This document shows positions 1-11,708 of a DNA stretch of 64,000 nucleotides, piece after piece (positions within the stretch are counted from its first letter, which is position 1; every line of letters begins with the position of its first letter). The translations under genes were made by a program, and so were the position numbers. The notes under the pieces were generated by a model. It had not been told where the DNA came from. It ran no database searches and saw only the letters and a list, made by a program, of their open reading frames with translations. This DNA comes from Fragilaria crotonensis (lineage: Eukaryota; Bacillariophyta; Fragilariophyceae; Fragilariales; Fragilariaceae): the NCBI GenBank assembly GCA_022925895.1, contig JAKSYS010000194.1, positions 26,777 to 90,776 of the forward strand, read 5' to 3'.

Positions 1-872
1 ATGGCTGCCGTTAGATGCAGGTTAATCACTGTGTCAACATGGCGATTCTTTTTTGTCGTCCCGGTATGCTATGTTTATGCTTGTACCTGGTACTTGTACC
101 TTAGACCGTAACCAACAGTATTGCTAATCGCAAGTGTGAGTATCGACCTTGTATGCATATGCTCAAGTCTCAAGTTCGTGTTTGCGATGACATTCGGAAT
201 GTGATACTAAAGTAGTTGTACTCCGTAAATGACACATTATATACAGGATATTCGGTTCACGATCTGGTGAACGGCATGACAGCGTTTCGAGATCTCAAGA
301 TGTCTGAATGTCTGAACTATCACGATTTGCTGGTAGTATTGGTGAGACTGCTGAAGTCACTGCGCTTATGTAATGTACTTACTGCAGCACGGAATGAAAT
401 ACAATACTATACTGCACATCTATATGTTAAAAGCATTGGACTGTACGTAGCGCCGGTACTCATCGAGGGTAGTTTCACTGTGTGAGTATCATAAGTACAA
501 TATGACGTACCAGTACCGCTACTGACCTCTGGAGACATCTGAATCTTCATTGGATTATGAACCAATCAGAAGCTTTCACGAGTGCTAGGTAAAAAACGAA
601 CAAGGAAGACAGTTCGTGTCTCCCGGTCGATTTATGATTTATACACTCAACCCATGGTCTCACAGAAAATCGTATCTGGTACTGAGAGGCAGTGTAGCAG
701 GTACGTGGAGCCGACCAGTCGTAAAATTAAAACCCCGTTGGGCTTATTTTGCATTCACGAGGACATCCTTCGACATATTGGCGCAGTCATAATTTTGCTC
801 TCGAGCCTTTGACTTCCCCCACTTTGCCTCGGGCATCCAAGTTGCTCATCCTCCAAATCCAAACGAGTCACC
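1..872. other. Intergenic, no gene recognised
   Basis: Short ORFs of 60-90 codons occur but none shows a recognisable domain or a convincing splice pattern. The last 100 bases before 873 are pyrimidine-rich and presumably carry the promoter and 5' UTR of the cyclophilin-like gene; this is inferred from position only. Confidence 0.4.
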
Positions 873-2204
873 ATGTCACGCCTTGGAGGAGGAACGTACA
901 AGCAGTCATACCTGATCTCAGGTGGCTCGACAGCGAGCCAAACTCAGGTAATTGAACAATCGAAGTCGCCACCGAGCTCAGGTCGGCACCCTTCTCTGTT
1001 TCTACCCAATGTAGTTCGATCCGAATCTCCACCGACTCCTCCGGCTCCGATGTTTCGAAGAGTCAATGGCGCAGAAACGGGAAGCGGTTCGCTGCTGCCG
1101 GATTTCTCCAGCCTAGCTGCGTCGAAAAGTCGGATCCGAACATTGTCGGACATGAACCGCAATACCGAATGTGACTCTCCTTCCGACGGAGGCCTTCGAC
1201 GACGAAGCACCTTTAACCTGGACGATGATTCGACTGACTCAGCAGAGCGAAGACACTCAATGTCCAGTGTTACCTATCCCTTCAGCGGTAGAGCTCACAC
1301 TGGCAGCCCTACTCCTAACATGCTTGGTATGGGATACTCCAAGGGCTTCACAATAAGCCTGGTATTTCAGCTCATCGTCATCATCGCCGTTGTCTACTTG
1401 GTTTACGACGCGCACTTTAAGGTACAAGAAGCTGCGGGTCGTCTTGAACACTACAAACACGAAGAAGCTGTTCTTATTCACCAAATGGATCGCATTGAAG
1501 ACCGTGCAACGCAGCTTCAGGATCAGCTCAAGAAACTTCGTGAAGAGCACAACAGCGGAGAAGGTTTAGAAGTGACCAAGGCGCAAACTGAAGACATCCA
1601 CAATGAAATACATCAGTGGAAACGAGAATACTTTGAAGTCAACAAAGAAGTTCATGCGCTTCAAGACTTCATGCAAGAGGATGCGCGAAAGGAACTTCAA
1701 CGGAGATACGGGAAAGATGCCGTTCACGTGAACCTTGATCTAGATCTTGGAAAGGAACCAGTTTCTCAAATATCCATTGAACTGTTTGAAGAAGCCCCTC
1801 ACGCGTCATGGGCCTTCGTGCAACAGATTGAAAATGGAGACTGGTCATCGGCATCGTTCATCTGGCACCCTGCCCATATGGTTCTGGCTAGTCCAACAAA
1901 GGCGTCGTCAGTGAAGCTCGAGTTCGTTGAAAAATCTTACCATCATCATGAAGCATGGACTATTGGTCTCACAAAGTCGCATAACGGTGGCTACAACCTC
2001 TATGTGAATCTTCAGGAGAACTCACACGTCCATGAAGGTGATGTTTGCCTTGGTAAGGTTATTGGAGGATTCGATACCCTACAGAAACTCATGCACCGCG
2101 AGACAGTGGCAAAGACGCCTGGTGGTGAAAAGGCCTATTTGGAGCCACCTGTGGCCATCACTCAGTTTTCAATAACGACTGGCCAGCGTCGTCGAAGACA
2201 CTGA
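873..2204 (+). CDS. Membrane-anchored cyclophilin-like protein
   Basis: A single-exon gene for 443 residues; the ATG sits in a good context (CACC before it). Residues 1-155 are Ser/Pro-rich and probably cytosolic. One hydrophobic segment lies at about 158-180 and has no cleavable signal in front of it, so a type II membrane orientation is likely. It is followed by a charged coiled coil (about 183-270) and a cyclophilin-type beta-barrel domain (about 285-438), recognisable by the VNLDLDLG start, the ISIELFEEAP strand and helix, and the GKVIGGFDTLQKL end. The usual active-site Arg of the FHRVI segment is missing (the matching stretch reads SFIWHPAHMV), so prolyl isomerase activity is doubtful. 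Related degenerate cyclophilins with a membrane anchor are known in algae and other stramenopiles. A lumenal (Golgi or ER) role is inferred, not shown. Confidence 0.85.
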   Translation: MSRLGGGTYKQSYLISGGSTASQTQVIEQSKSPPSSGRHPSLFLPNVVRSESPPTPPAPMFRRVNGAETGSGSLLPDFSSLAASKSRIRTLSDMNRNTECDSPSDGGLRRRSTFNLDDDSTDSAERRHSMSSVTYPFSGRAHTGSPTPNMLGMGYSKGFTISLVFQLIVIIAVVYLVYDAHFKVQEAAGRLEHYKHEEAVLIHQMDRIEDRATQLQDQLKKLREEHNSGEGLEVTKAQTEDIHNEIHQWKREYFEVNKEVHALQDFMQEDARKELQRRYGKDAVHVNLDLDLGKEPVSQISIELFEEAPHASWAFVQQIENGDWSSASFIWHPAHMVLASPTKASSVKLEFVEKSYHHHEAWTIGLTKSHNGGYNLYVNLQENSHVHEGDVCLGKVIGGFDTLQKLMHRETVAKTPGGEKAYLEPPVAITQFSITTGQRRRRH

Positions 2205-5200
2205 GTAGTGAATGACTTCCGTGCTTGTTGGTCACTGGAGTTATGCACCTCTCGACCGTCCTACCGGCCTTCGCTTTTATCTTCGCTTAAAATTGATACG
2301 CGACACCATGCCGACCGGACGTTTTGCGGTAACGTGTTCGTTTATTCTAGCTATAAGTTCGGCAGCCCCTCTACTAGACACCATCCTAGAAAAGATAGTT
2401 GTTATAGATCTGTTGATTTTCCCTAAGCCTTAACGTGTGAGGTGTTATGTAATGGCTTCCGTTATTGCATCTCTCTCGTCGATACCACACAATCTCGTCT
2501 GAAGAGCAAGGGCGCTGAACTCAAATGAATCCGCTATGTAGGCAACTCGAGCAAAACCCAGAATTCCTGTCTAGAGGTGACTAAACGACCCACTCGGCTA
2601 CCTGCAACCTATGCAAACGACCATCATAATGGATGCGGGAAGCGACGGCTCGAGATGTAGTTGAAGCATTGTCACATTCCACACATCTGTACGGTATATC
2701 GCATACAGTATGATCACCTTGAAGATTAGTCGTGGATTTAAACGCAAGGATCGGAGAATACTGGTACCAGGTACTGGTACTGAATTCCTACTGGGATTGT
2801 ATACCTGGACCCATGATTTGTAATGCATATAATGTTGCATGTTTCACAGGTATGATACAGCTCGCAGTTACTCCTCACACTGTTCGAGAGTACCGGTACT
2901 GTACGTATTCGAGGGAGGTACACGTATGAGACACGACATACATATGCTTCTCAGCTAGCGCAGTCCAATACTATTCGCACCAGGTTATGTCCTACTATGG
3001 TGGGCTCAATCTCAAGGGAATAAATCTTGACCATCCCGATGGTCATGCGTATGCTCGCCAATGTCCAAGTCCTGCGAAAATTCATTGTTCTCGTCGGTCC
3101 AAAGTCTCAAGGTGACCCAGAAAAGCGGTGAAACATTTATTACGCGACCGCAACTTTCAATCACGGATGATGATATATGTAAGTAAGCAATTCTAAATCT
3201 CCCTTCAAGTTTTCTTAGAATCAAACAGACGGGACCATAAATGGAATAAAGGCCTCTACTTGTTGTTTCCGATTGTGAAACAAGAAAATCACACTGTGTT
3301 CAAGTTCTTGTTACATCGTTACTGTTACAGCCCTACTATAATCGTACCTTCATAATTTAAAATGTTGCGATTTTTACTGTGACACTAATGCACAGTAACG
3401 GTAACTATGACCCGTTACGACCAGCATTAACCATTAAACCATTACTGGTCTAATCAGGGCTGTTTTTTATAGGCGGGCGCCTAAATCACCTAAATTAGCT
3501 TAATTTAGGTGCCTCGTCAAGGCTTATTCTAAGCTTTATTAAGTCGGGTATAGATGGTACGTAAATTTACGAGCGAAGGGAAGAATTGCTCTACAAGGTT
3601 AAGTAAAATAAGCTGGATGCATCCCTGTTGAAGTGTGTCGATAATCGATAAACAATCTTGAGGCATTGGAGCCACAATGGAAGCAGGCAATGAATACAAA
3701 CGTATCTTGATAAGGCACAACAACTGTACTAAATCCACAGAACCGATCGGATGGTCGGTCTGTCTGTCCATACACTTAATTTAGGCGTGGTCGTAATTCT
3801 TAACTTAGGTGATGAAGGAGGGAACCCGGCTTATCGCCAAAAACAAACAGCCCTGCTGGTAATTGATTTAAAAGAGGTTTAGGTTTCAACGTACTTGGAG
3901 TAGTACTGGAAGATGTTAAATCTACTACTACCGGTAGTAAAAATTGATGGTGCCACATGGTTGAATTGGAGATAAACTCCAATTTTGTCATTAACAAGAA
4001 GATGGCTTCAAAGAATTTTGTCATTTCACTGCTGTTGTTTTATTCAGCTCCATTTTCATGAAATCTGTGTTGCTCAGATTGACCGTATCAAGAAGAGAAA
4101 TAAGTTCTTGCAAGAAGAGTGGCCATGACAGGGACACATTGGGTTTTGCTAGTCCTCAAACGGTGATATCCCAATAAATACTAGCTTATTCATATGTTTT
4201 GATGGTACCACTGTCAACAACAAGCTTGCCCTGCAAGGATCTGGTATTCTCTGGTCTCACATCTCTCCTTGTTGGTAGTATTTGTGTGTAGGAGGTATGA
4301 GAAGAAATCTATGTTTTGGAGAGAACTACTGCGCCTTGCTGGAGGGCAACAAAGAATGATGTGTTTCCATACTTCTCTTGTGGTGCTTTTGGTTTGGTCA
4401 GCTCCAATTTAGTCAGTTCAGCATTGGTGAGGCTGACCATATCAATGAGCAGCTTTGGAGGGAACATCACAAGGAAAAAATCCAGAGACTGGCAACATAT
4501 CATTCATTGCTGCAGTGTTTGAATCAGAACTGCAGATGCAATTGTATTTGTCTGTAGGCAATATGGCACAATTCCATTTAGAGCTACTTCTTTCAAATCT
4601 TGTTGGCTGCGCTGATGTACTTGGGCTTGTGGTTCTGTTGACTCAATGGGTGCGGCAACTGGGGATCCACCACCACTCTCTGTCTCCTCTTCATTGGGAA
4701 TGTGGTGCATTGCAAACATTTCTCCTGCATTGATGAATTGCTTTCAAGTTGCTGCTCGTAAACAAGCAAGGAAAACAATGTTTCATTCTTTATTGCACCA
4801 CAGAGGCAGGAGAACCTCGTATGTTTTGTATTCTGTACCTAGCTAACCCGAATCATTTACACATCTGCTATCTTAACTTACAAGAATTATGGATATGTTG
4901 ATGTGAAGTGGATCATAGTGTTGGACATGCTCTTCATTTGAATACTTTTGTGATTGATCAAACGTTTGACAACAAAGAATACTGCATACAAGTCATAACA
5001 GATGCCATGTTTGTTGACCGCACTGCAAAGCCTCAATTCACAAAGAAAGGCTGGAGTGTTCCCACTTGTGCATCATTTCCCTGATCAATGTGAAAGTTTA
5101 AGTTGTCCAAGAGGCGGTGCGGTTAGCTATGAGCGACTCCATCATATGAATAGATTATGTATGGAGAATTTATGATTGCAAAGGTAATCCCAGCGCCAGT

Positions 5201-5892
5201 GCATATTGATTCAAAAGATCCTGAGTTTTGGTACAGTAGTAGATACGATGATGCAATATCAGTTACCACCCTACTTTGTGAGACACAATGCGCTTGACTG
5301 TACTTACCTTCATGATTTAAAGGTGGGATGTGGCCGCAACAACATGCTGAAGCTGTCATGAACTGCCTTCTGTATCAAGCATCCATCCTCGATGTAGACG
5401 GCAGACTTTCTTTGAATATTGCTCTCGTGAGTGTTAAGACTTGGCAGCATGTTTTGAAATGCCACGCAGTACGGCGGTACTCGCGACGAGGGTAACGGGG
5501 TTGCCCACCTTTCTCTTTGCAGCGATACCCGACCCGGCCGTCTGTTCGTTGTGGCGCTTCATGACGCCAAGGCTCATGTTGACTTGCTGCATCTCTCCAC
5601 TGTGTATGAAGTCTTGCGAGCTGCTCCAAATGTATTAGCATGATATGGGTCTATAAGCAAAACAAATTGTGTTTTAAGGTGCAGAAAATCGTTACTATGC
5701 TGCCTTTAGCGACGGAATAACATGTGCGGGGTTTAAAGGTAATGCGCTAGGTTCGTTCGATATGCTTCTCCACTTCGATGCGGCGACAGGTCGCCCGACC
5801 CCAGCAGTGAACCACCACGCAGCATGCGACTGAATAGTTCGTAGTCGATCATCATTTCCTTGTCTTCAACGTCAATAATCGATTTTCGAAAT
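2205..5892. other. Intergenic, repeat-rich, contains a hAT-type MITE
   Basis: No host gene could be supported across 3.7 kb. Several 60-90-codon ORFs on both strands between 3.8 and 5.6 kb look like remnants of coding DNA, for example an open stretch around 5520-5640 +, but no family was recognised. The short inverted-repeat element at 3455-3855 is listed separately. The 2750-2920 segment is rich in GTAC tetranucleotides. Confidence 0.4.
3455..3855. mobile_element. MITE-like element with hAT-type ends
   Basis: The 401-bp segment begins CAGGGCTGTTT and ends with the exact reverse complement of those 11 bases. More loosely matched, GGCG/CGCC-containing sequence continues inward on both sides. 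CAGGG termini are typical of hAT transposons. The flanks are ctggtctaat on the left and ctggtaat on the right, which could be an 8-bp target duplication with a 2-base difference. No transposase is encoded, so it would be a non-autonomous element. Confidence 0.55.
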
Positions 5893-6537
5893 CTAAGGCT
5901 TGATCTGGACTATTGCTTCCACCTCCACCGACATATCGAGCGGCAGTGTACTCGTTCCAATCGCACTCCGTGCATGATACCCAACGGGCTTTCCGAAGAC
6001 CTCCATTAAGACATCGGAGCATCCATCCACCACCAAATGTTGGCTTTTAAAGTCAACTGTTGAGTTCACAATTCCAAAAACCTGCGAAAACACCATGGTG
6101 GTGAGACGTCAACACGCATAGTCATGCATGCATTCATTATCCGTCGGACCACGCACCTTGACGATTTGCTCTACACGATCCAAGTCTCCAAGTTGTTGCT
6201 TCATCGTTGAAATCAAATTTAGACCAACCTGCCTTGCGGCCTTGTAGCCATGCTCAATACTCTCTCCGTCAGATTCTGGCCCGATTCTTCCCGTCATGAG
6301 AGTTCCATCCGACATTACAGGAAGGTGGCCCGAAATGTAGAGCATGTTATTGTTAGCATGACACACGATGTTGTAGTTGGCCTTGGGAGATGGCGCTGGA
6401 GGCAACTCGATACCAAGCTCTTCGAGACGCTTCTCAACGTGCACCAATCTCCTCGTACCGAGGGATCTGTGGATAGCGCGGGCAGCTGCCGACGTCCTAG
6501 TGGTAAGCATGATGAAATGATGAGTAATTTGAAACAA
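5893..6537 (-). CDS. RidA/YjgF-family protein (two exons)
   Basis: RidA (YjgF/YER057c/UK114) proteins hydrolyse reactive enamine/imine intermediates from pyridoxal-phosphate enzymes. Exon 1 is 6537-6157 and exon 2 is 6081-5893. The 75-bp intron (6082-6156) starts GTGCGT, ends CGCAG and is in phase 0, giving 189 residues. Family landmarks are the MLYISGHLPV strand, the GYKAARQVGLNLIST helix, the split EQIVKV-VFGIVNS strand and the ending ARSAIGTSTLPLDMSVEVEAIVQI, which contains the conserved Arg and the P-L-xx-xVE segment. The second Met (6510) would begin a stretch rich in Arg, Ala and Thr that resembles a mitochondrial presequence. It belongs to the longer subgroup of the family (about 150 residues after the leader) and is intact. 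Confidence 0.9.
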
Positions 6538-8015
6538 TCAACGTTCGATGAAAGAAAGAGTCGAATGAGAATATGACATACGTCTACCGTACGGAATCCT
6601 TGTACTGCCAGGACGAGTACAGTAGATTTGATTGCAGCTCTACCGGTACAGTAGTAGACCGGTACAATTAGATATCTCTGTACAGTACGAAGTGCGAAGG
6701 ATCCAGAGTATGTACAGTAACGCACAAGTATAACAACCAGTATACCGTATACCCGTATACCGTATACCGTACTCTGGAGTATACCTGATGCGACACCAGT
6801 GCCCCGAGGTGTGTTCCTCGGCGTTTTGGAAGCAACGCGGTTAACTTCCTTATCTCATCTACTCCCAGATAAACCCATAACCTTTTTTCTTAGGTGTCTC
6901 CTCGTCCTGAATGGTTTTCATTTTTCATCGTTTATCATTCGCCATCATTCACACAGTTCGAATTTTACAAATACACTGGGAAGCGAATGCATTGCTACTG
7001 TACAGAGTAATACAAGTACTAACCTACGGGAGTACTGTCTTGGTCGCTTCAGACTTCGGACTGTGTAGCATGTCATTGAAAAGTAGGAAGACTATCAAAG
7101 GTGTGGTCAGAATGCCACTTATTCATTGCAAGTGCTGCTGCTGTGGAAAATACCATTGCTTGTGAATTCAATTCTTGAGATTTTAGATAACCTTTGTGAG
7201 CAACACATAACATTATTCTACAAAGGATTAATTTGCAGGTGCTTGTCAAGGGCTTGAACTTTATCAGGAAATTTGGACAGGGTAATTTCAGTATCCGCTC
7301 TAAGTAGTAATGGTGCTATGTGATACCAGAAAGGGACCTTCCGCTTGATGGCACCAAACTACTTCACTGTCTCAAACCAACAAGACGATGTAAAGCTATT
7401 ATGTGCAACATGTGCTTGAGATATAGTATTTGAGGTGCAGCACATCATTTACAGACAATGACTGAAATGATATCTTGACAAGGGTTGACCTAAAGGCAAA
7501 GGATGACAGTCACATGAAAAATGCGAAGGAAAGCGATGCATTGTTAGCAAAACGTAATTCAAGTACTATCTCGGCCTGCATACCACTTCCAGATGCAGGC
7601 CGTTTATAAAGAGGATCACATCTCTGCTTTTACAAGTTGTGAACTAAGTTTAAGCATTGGAACAAAAGAAAACGTCACGTACTACTAGCCAGTAGCTAGT
7701 AGTGAATGTTTACCATGGTTATACATGTACTCGACGCTGAACCAGGGTAGCCGAGCCATTGCACGATACAGCCCGTCAAGCCAATCCCTAATAATCAACG
7801 CAGTCTCGAAATAGCGCGAAAAACTGGAAATTTCATAAATTGGTTCAGATTATTTACTTCTTGCACGATGCGCGAGGAAACAACAGAAAGCAGGTTGCGC
7901 TATACCTCAAAATTCGATACACGCAATGTTATTCCAATCATAGCAACACGACGTCGCCGGTGCCAGCTGGACTATGAGGCCGATTCAAGTCCATCTAGAC
8001 AGGAGGAAGCACCAT
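6538..8015. other. Intergenic, no gene recognised
   Basis: The segment 6590-6780 is rich in GTAC and includes a degenerate 7-bp repeat (ataccgt type) around 6738-6770. The rest carries short ORFs without recognisable domains. A small hairpin (GGCCTGCAT and its complement) lies near 7572-7600. It separates the 5' end of the RidA gene from the 3' end of the kinase gene. Confidence 0.35.
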
Positions 8016-9358
8016 TTAATACTCCCCGATACCAGGAACAGGACGGCTACTTCCGTCAGTATCGCCACCGGCAGGTCCAGAGGCTTCGAGTCTGTTCCAG
8101 TCCCAGTCAAGTGACGAATGGTTATTTGTGTACCCTTGGGAACGGAAGAGATCGCGGAACATTCCACGAAGGTAGGCAATGTTAGGCTTTGCCTCGAACT
8201 TGAGAGAGCGACAGTAGGCGAGGTATTCGGCAAACTGGGACGGGCAGCCTTGACATAGGGCGGGGATAGTGATGGACTGCTTCTTCTCCATAATAAGCTT
8301 GTACTTCTTCGTGGCAGACTTCGCCTTAAGACCCTGCCAAGGGAGACCTCCCTTCAGAAAGTACACAAGCACATAACCAATCGATTCGAGATCATCTCGT
8401 CTGGATTGCTCGACTCCCAAGTGATTGTTGATGGAGGCATAACGCGGGTACCCGTCAAAGATCTTCCTTCGCGCTGTGGAATGTGCTGAAGAGTACGAGG
8501 TGACGATAACGTTTTGACAGCCCGAAGTCGATACAGTAGATAAAGTTGCCATTTCCGCGACCTCCGTCAGTCACGAAGTTTGCAGGCTTGATATCACGAT
8601 GAATTAGATGGCGAGAATGCATCAACTCAACGCGCTCCAACATCTGGTCTGCAATCATGAGGACAGTCTTCAACGAAAACCTTCTTCCGCACTTGTTGAA
8701 CTGATCTTCAAGCGAAGGTCCGAGGAGATCCATGACCATGAGATTGTACGAATCTTGAGTTCCGAAATAATGAACCTTAGCGAATCCTGGGGCATTTTGA
8801 AGTTCACGGTAGACCTTATATTCGTGACGAAGCTGAGGGCAGCGGGCACCATGCTTTTCGAACTTGACAGCAACCTGCAAGGCATCAAGAGGAAGGGGCA
8901 GGCCGTTAGCAACGTCGAATAAAATTCGCCAAAGCCACAATAGGAAGCTAATTTCGTAGACTTTTAACCGTAAACAACGAGTCCTGCGGGAATGCTGATC
9001 ACTGACTTACCTTCTCACCATTGGCACCGACGCCAAGGTAAATGTCACCGAAGGATCCTCCACCAACTCGTTTGGTAATGCGGTATTTCTGCGAATATGT
9101 GAGAGAAGCGAGTGAGGAAGGCGAAAGTCAACGAGAAGCACGCTTTGACAAACTCGGAATCGACATCAGTCATCTAATGTCTACTGTCAGTGTGGTACAT
9201 TTTCTACACGGCATCTGCTCCTCAAGACTTCGGATGAATGCTCTCGTTCTTCTATTCGTTGCCCTCCTCTTCGCGACTAAAGCTTCATTGTTGCATGTCA
9301 ACACCTATTTCCTCGTCAAGCCAAAACCTTCGAAACGTACACTGATTGAGGACTGCAT
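8016..9358 (-). CDS. Casein kinase 1 family protein kinase (two indels)
   Basis: Ser/Thr kinase of the CK1 family. Exon 2 (9088-9011) encodes [19 protein letters not shown], containing the glycine loop. An intron with GTAAGT and TTGCAG (8875-9010) follows. Exon 3 (8874-8016) carries VAVKFEKH (catalytic Lys), [23 protein letters not shown] and the CK1 signature [39 protein letters not shown]. Exon 1 (9358-9341, six codons, donor GTACGT) is the least certain part. Between DFGLSKRYR and RYASIN the reading frame changes twice. The expected CK1 residues [15 protein letters not shown] are present in a third frame, so one base seems to be missing near 8496 and another near 8451, both in C runs. Exon 3 has 859 bases; adding two gives exactly 287 codons. 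This argues for sequence errors rather than a dead gene. About 318 residues in total, which is usual for CK1. Confidence 0.85.
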
Positions 9359-10058
9359 TGTCTAGGCTTTGTCCTCACAAGCCCTGGCGAATGAGATCGA
9401 AGGGGACCGCTGGTTTGGGGAAGGCCAGATTCCCAGCAGAGCTACGTAGCCACTGGTATCAAGAACAAATGACGGTTGCGAATCAAACCCACAAGTTCAG
9501 ATTTGGGGTATGAGGTATGAGGTATGAGGTATGAGGTATGATGTATGATGTATGATGAATATAGTATGATGCATGGTACCGGTATGGTATCCGTGATTTG
9601 TAGACTACCGCACAATGATAAAGGAGTGAGAGTGCATGATGGATCCGAGTTTTCATGCACCACAGTATCAGAATGACTCTCCCACCCTTTATGACGTTTC
9701 TAACTTAAAATTTGGCGATCGTAATCGTAAATACAGTATACGAGTACATAAATCTGAGAACCGAATAGTTAGAGAGAAAAAAAGCTCTGGCTCCATACTC
9801 CATACCTCCGTACTCCCAGTACTCCGTACTACAGTAGTTGTACTTCCTCATTCCCTTGAGGGAATCTCCATCACAGCTACGTGAGGATTCTGAGAGGAGC
9901 AGGCTGAGAGCATGCTGTATCCTACTTGCCCCTGCTTGTCTGCGACTGTTGACTAAAAAGTTATCGAATCAACGCGTGTTAGTCTAGTTGAGTTGGTTTG
10001 TAGTGTCTTGACAAGGAAAGACTCCAAACTTCCAACACCACTTTCAAATCAATCAAAC
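9359..10058. other. Intergenic with simple repeats
   Basis: Divergent upstream region shared by the kinase (minus) and the LRR gene (plus). It includes the ggtatga microsatellite and, at 9798-9835, a short run rich in 'ctccatac/ctccgtac'. No gene seen. Confidence 0.4.
9507..9557. repeat. 7-bp microsatellite (ggtatga / tgtatga)
   Basis: About seven head-to-tail copies of a 7-bp unit, with the first four ggtatga and the later ones tgtatga. Confidence 0.9.
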
Positions 10059-11327
10059 ATGTCTCGTCGGGAGATCGCGCCTCTACGTATTCTTTGTCTG
10101 CGAGCAGTCGGCCACAAGGCTTGTAGCGCGGAACAAACCTTCAAGCCACGCAAGGGCGACAAGTTGAGTGCTGCCTCTCGCTTGTTGCGATCCTTTCACC
10201 ACAATGGTAAGCCCTTGAGAGATTGACGTGAGGGCTCTATCATTTTGTCTTGGCTAACTTAACTTCATGACCGTGAAGAAAACATTTCGCGAGAGCCATG
10301 CTTCGGTGGTTCTGCATCTAATCGTCGCGCGGATGCAAACGAAATTGACATCAACCATCCCTTCATAGCCACTCGAGATACGTTTTCTGAGTATGGGAAT
10401 CCAGCCCTCGATTGCTTGCAAAGCTATGTTGACTCTCTAGTTGAACTCGGAAGATTGGATGATTCTAGACTAGGCTTGAACTTCTGGACCGAATGGAAAC
10501 GAAACATCGGCTCGCCGTTGAAGAAACGAAAGCGAGCGGAAACACCCGAGCTCACTGCGATCTCGCTTCATAACGGCTCAATCTGCGATGACACAGTAGA
10601 CGCCATGGTCAAGAGCGGTGTTGGCGAATACGTTGGTGTTCTGGATCTGACGGGGATGCATACCCTGACGGACGACTTGGTGGAAAAATTGCTAGCGAGT
10701 ATGCCGAATTTGCAACGCCTGTCCATCAAGAACTGCCGACGTTTGACCGGCAAGTCCTTGTTGTCCATTGCCGAGCACGCCTCCAAGCTGACGTGTTTAG
10801 ATGTTGGAGGGTCTTACAACATGACTACTTCTGAATTACTCGAAATCTTGCCCTCGCTGCCACACCTTGATGAACTCTATGCTGGAGGTTTAGGTTGGAC
10901 TGACGCATCCTTGCTTCAATTGGCAAATGAGCGCTCCTGGAAGGGACTGGGCTTTGGATTTTCAGCCCTTCTGACACCAGCAGGACTGCGCGAGGCTATG
11001 ACACAACAGGCATACCTCGAGCGTCTATCGATTCCTTTTTGCGAGCAAGCTCTAGACACGTCCCTGCTTGGATTTCTTGGAAGAACCCTTCCTGGCGTCA
11101 ATTCCTTGGATATTCGAGGAAACATCAATGTGACTTCCCTAACCTCTTGGTTCGATGGACGAGCGGCTATTGGAGCGCTTGCGCAGGAACTTTTTGTGCT
11201 GGCCAGATATAGCAACCTGACCAAAGCTTCGCTGGAGGAAACCAAGCGCATTCACCCACTCCATGCAGTTGATCTTACATGTGTCTTAGATGGGAAAGGA
11301 GTGGGAGAAGGCATCGTTAGAACGTAG
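10059..11327 (+). CDS. LRR protein, AMN1 / F-box-LRR type (two exons)
   Basis: Exon 1 is 10059-10206 and exon 2 is 10279-11327; the 72-bp intron has GTAAGC and GTGAAG borders and is in phase 1, giving 398 residues. The N-terminus (MSRREIAPLRILCLRAVGHK) is basic. No clear F-box was seen. From about residue 150 the protein consists of leucine-rich repeats of the cysteine-containing type: VLDLTGMHTLTDDLVEKLL, LQRLSIKNCRRLTGKSLLSIA, LTCLDVGGSYNMTTSELLEIL and LDELYAGGLGWTDASLLQLA. Such repeats form protein-binding solenoids in AMN1 and in SCF substrate adaptors. The partner is unknown. A KKRKR cluster near residue 126 could be a nuclear localisation signal. Confidence 0.8.
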
Positions 11328-11708
11328 TGCGACTGGTAGGCCCTTTCAAAGAATCAAACAAGAACGCCCGTTATTTCATCGTCGTCGTGTAGCAGATTGA
11401 TAACTGCTCCTCGCAGGCGGTGCACTGACTGGTCTTGAAGAACGTCATGACCGCGAGTTATGAATCGCGATGTTAACATTGCCAGGCATCGTTTTGTAAG
11501 TGGAGGACTATATGAAACGTCGATTTGCGTCCTTTCGAGCTTCTATTCCGAACTTCGCAAATACTTGTCTCCAGGAAGCCATACGAGTCAGCACACTCAG
11601 GACTTGCTAAATCACGCAGACTATTCGTTCGTATTGACAGGGCACGCTCGTCATTGTTCTTAGGAGTAGCCAGTGACTCCGACGAATAAATTGCAGTGGC
11701 ACTTTCGA
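11328..11708. other. Short convergent intergenic region
   Basis: About 380 bases between the 3' ends of the LRR gene and the PDZ-tailed membrane protein gene. No feature is recognised beyond presumed 3' UTRs. Confidence 0.4.
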
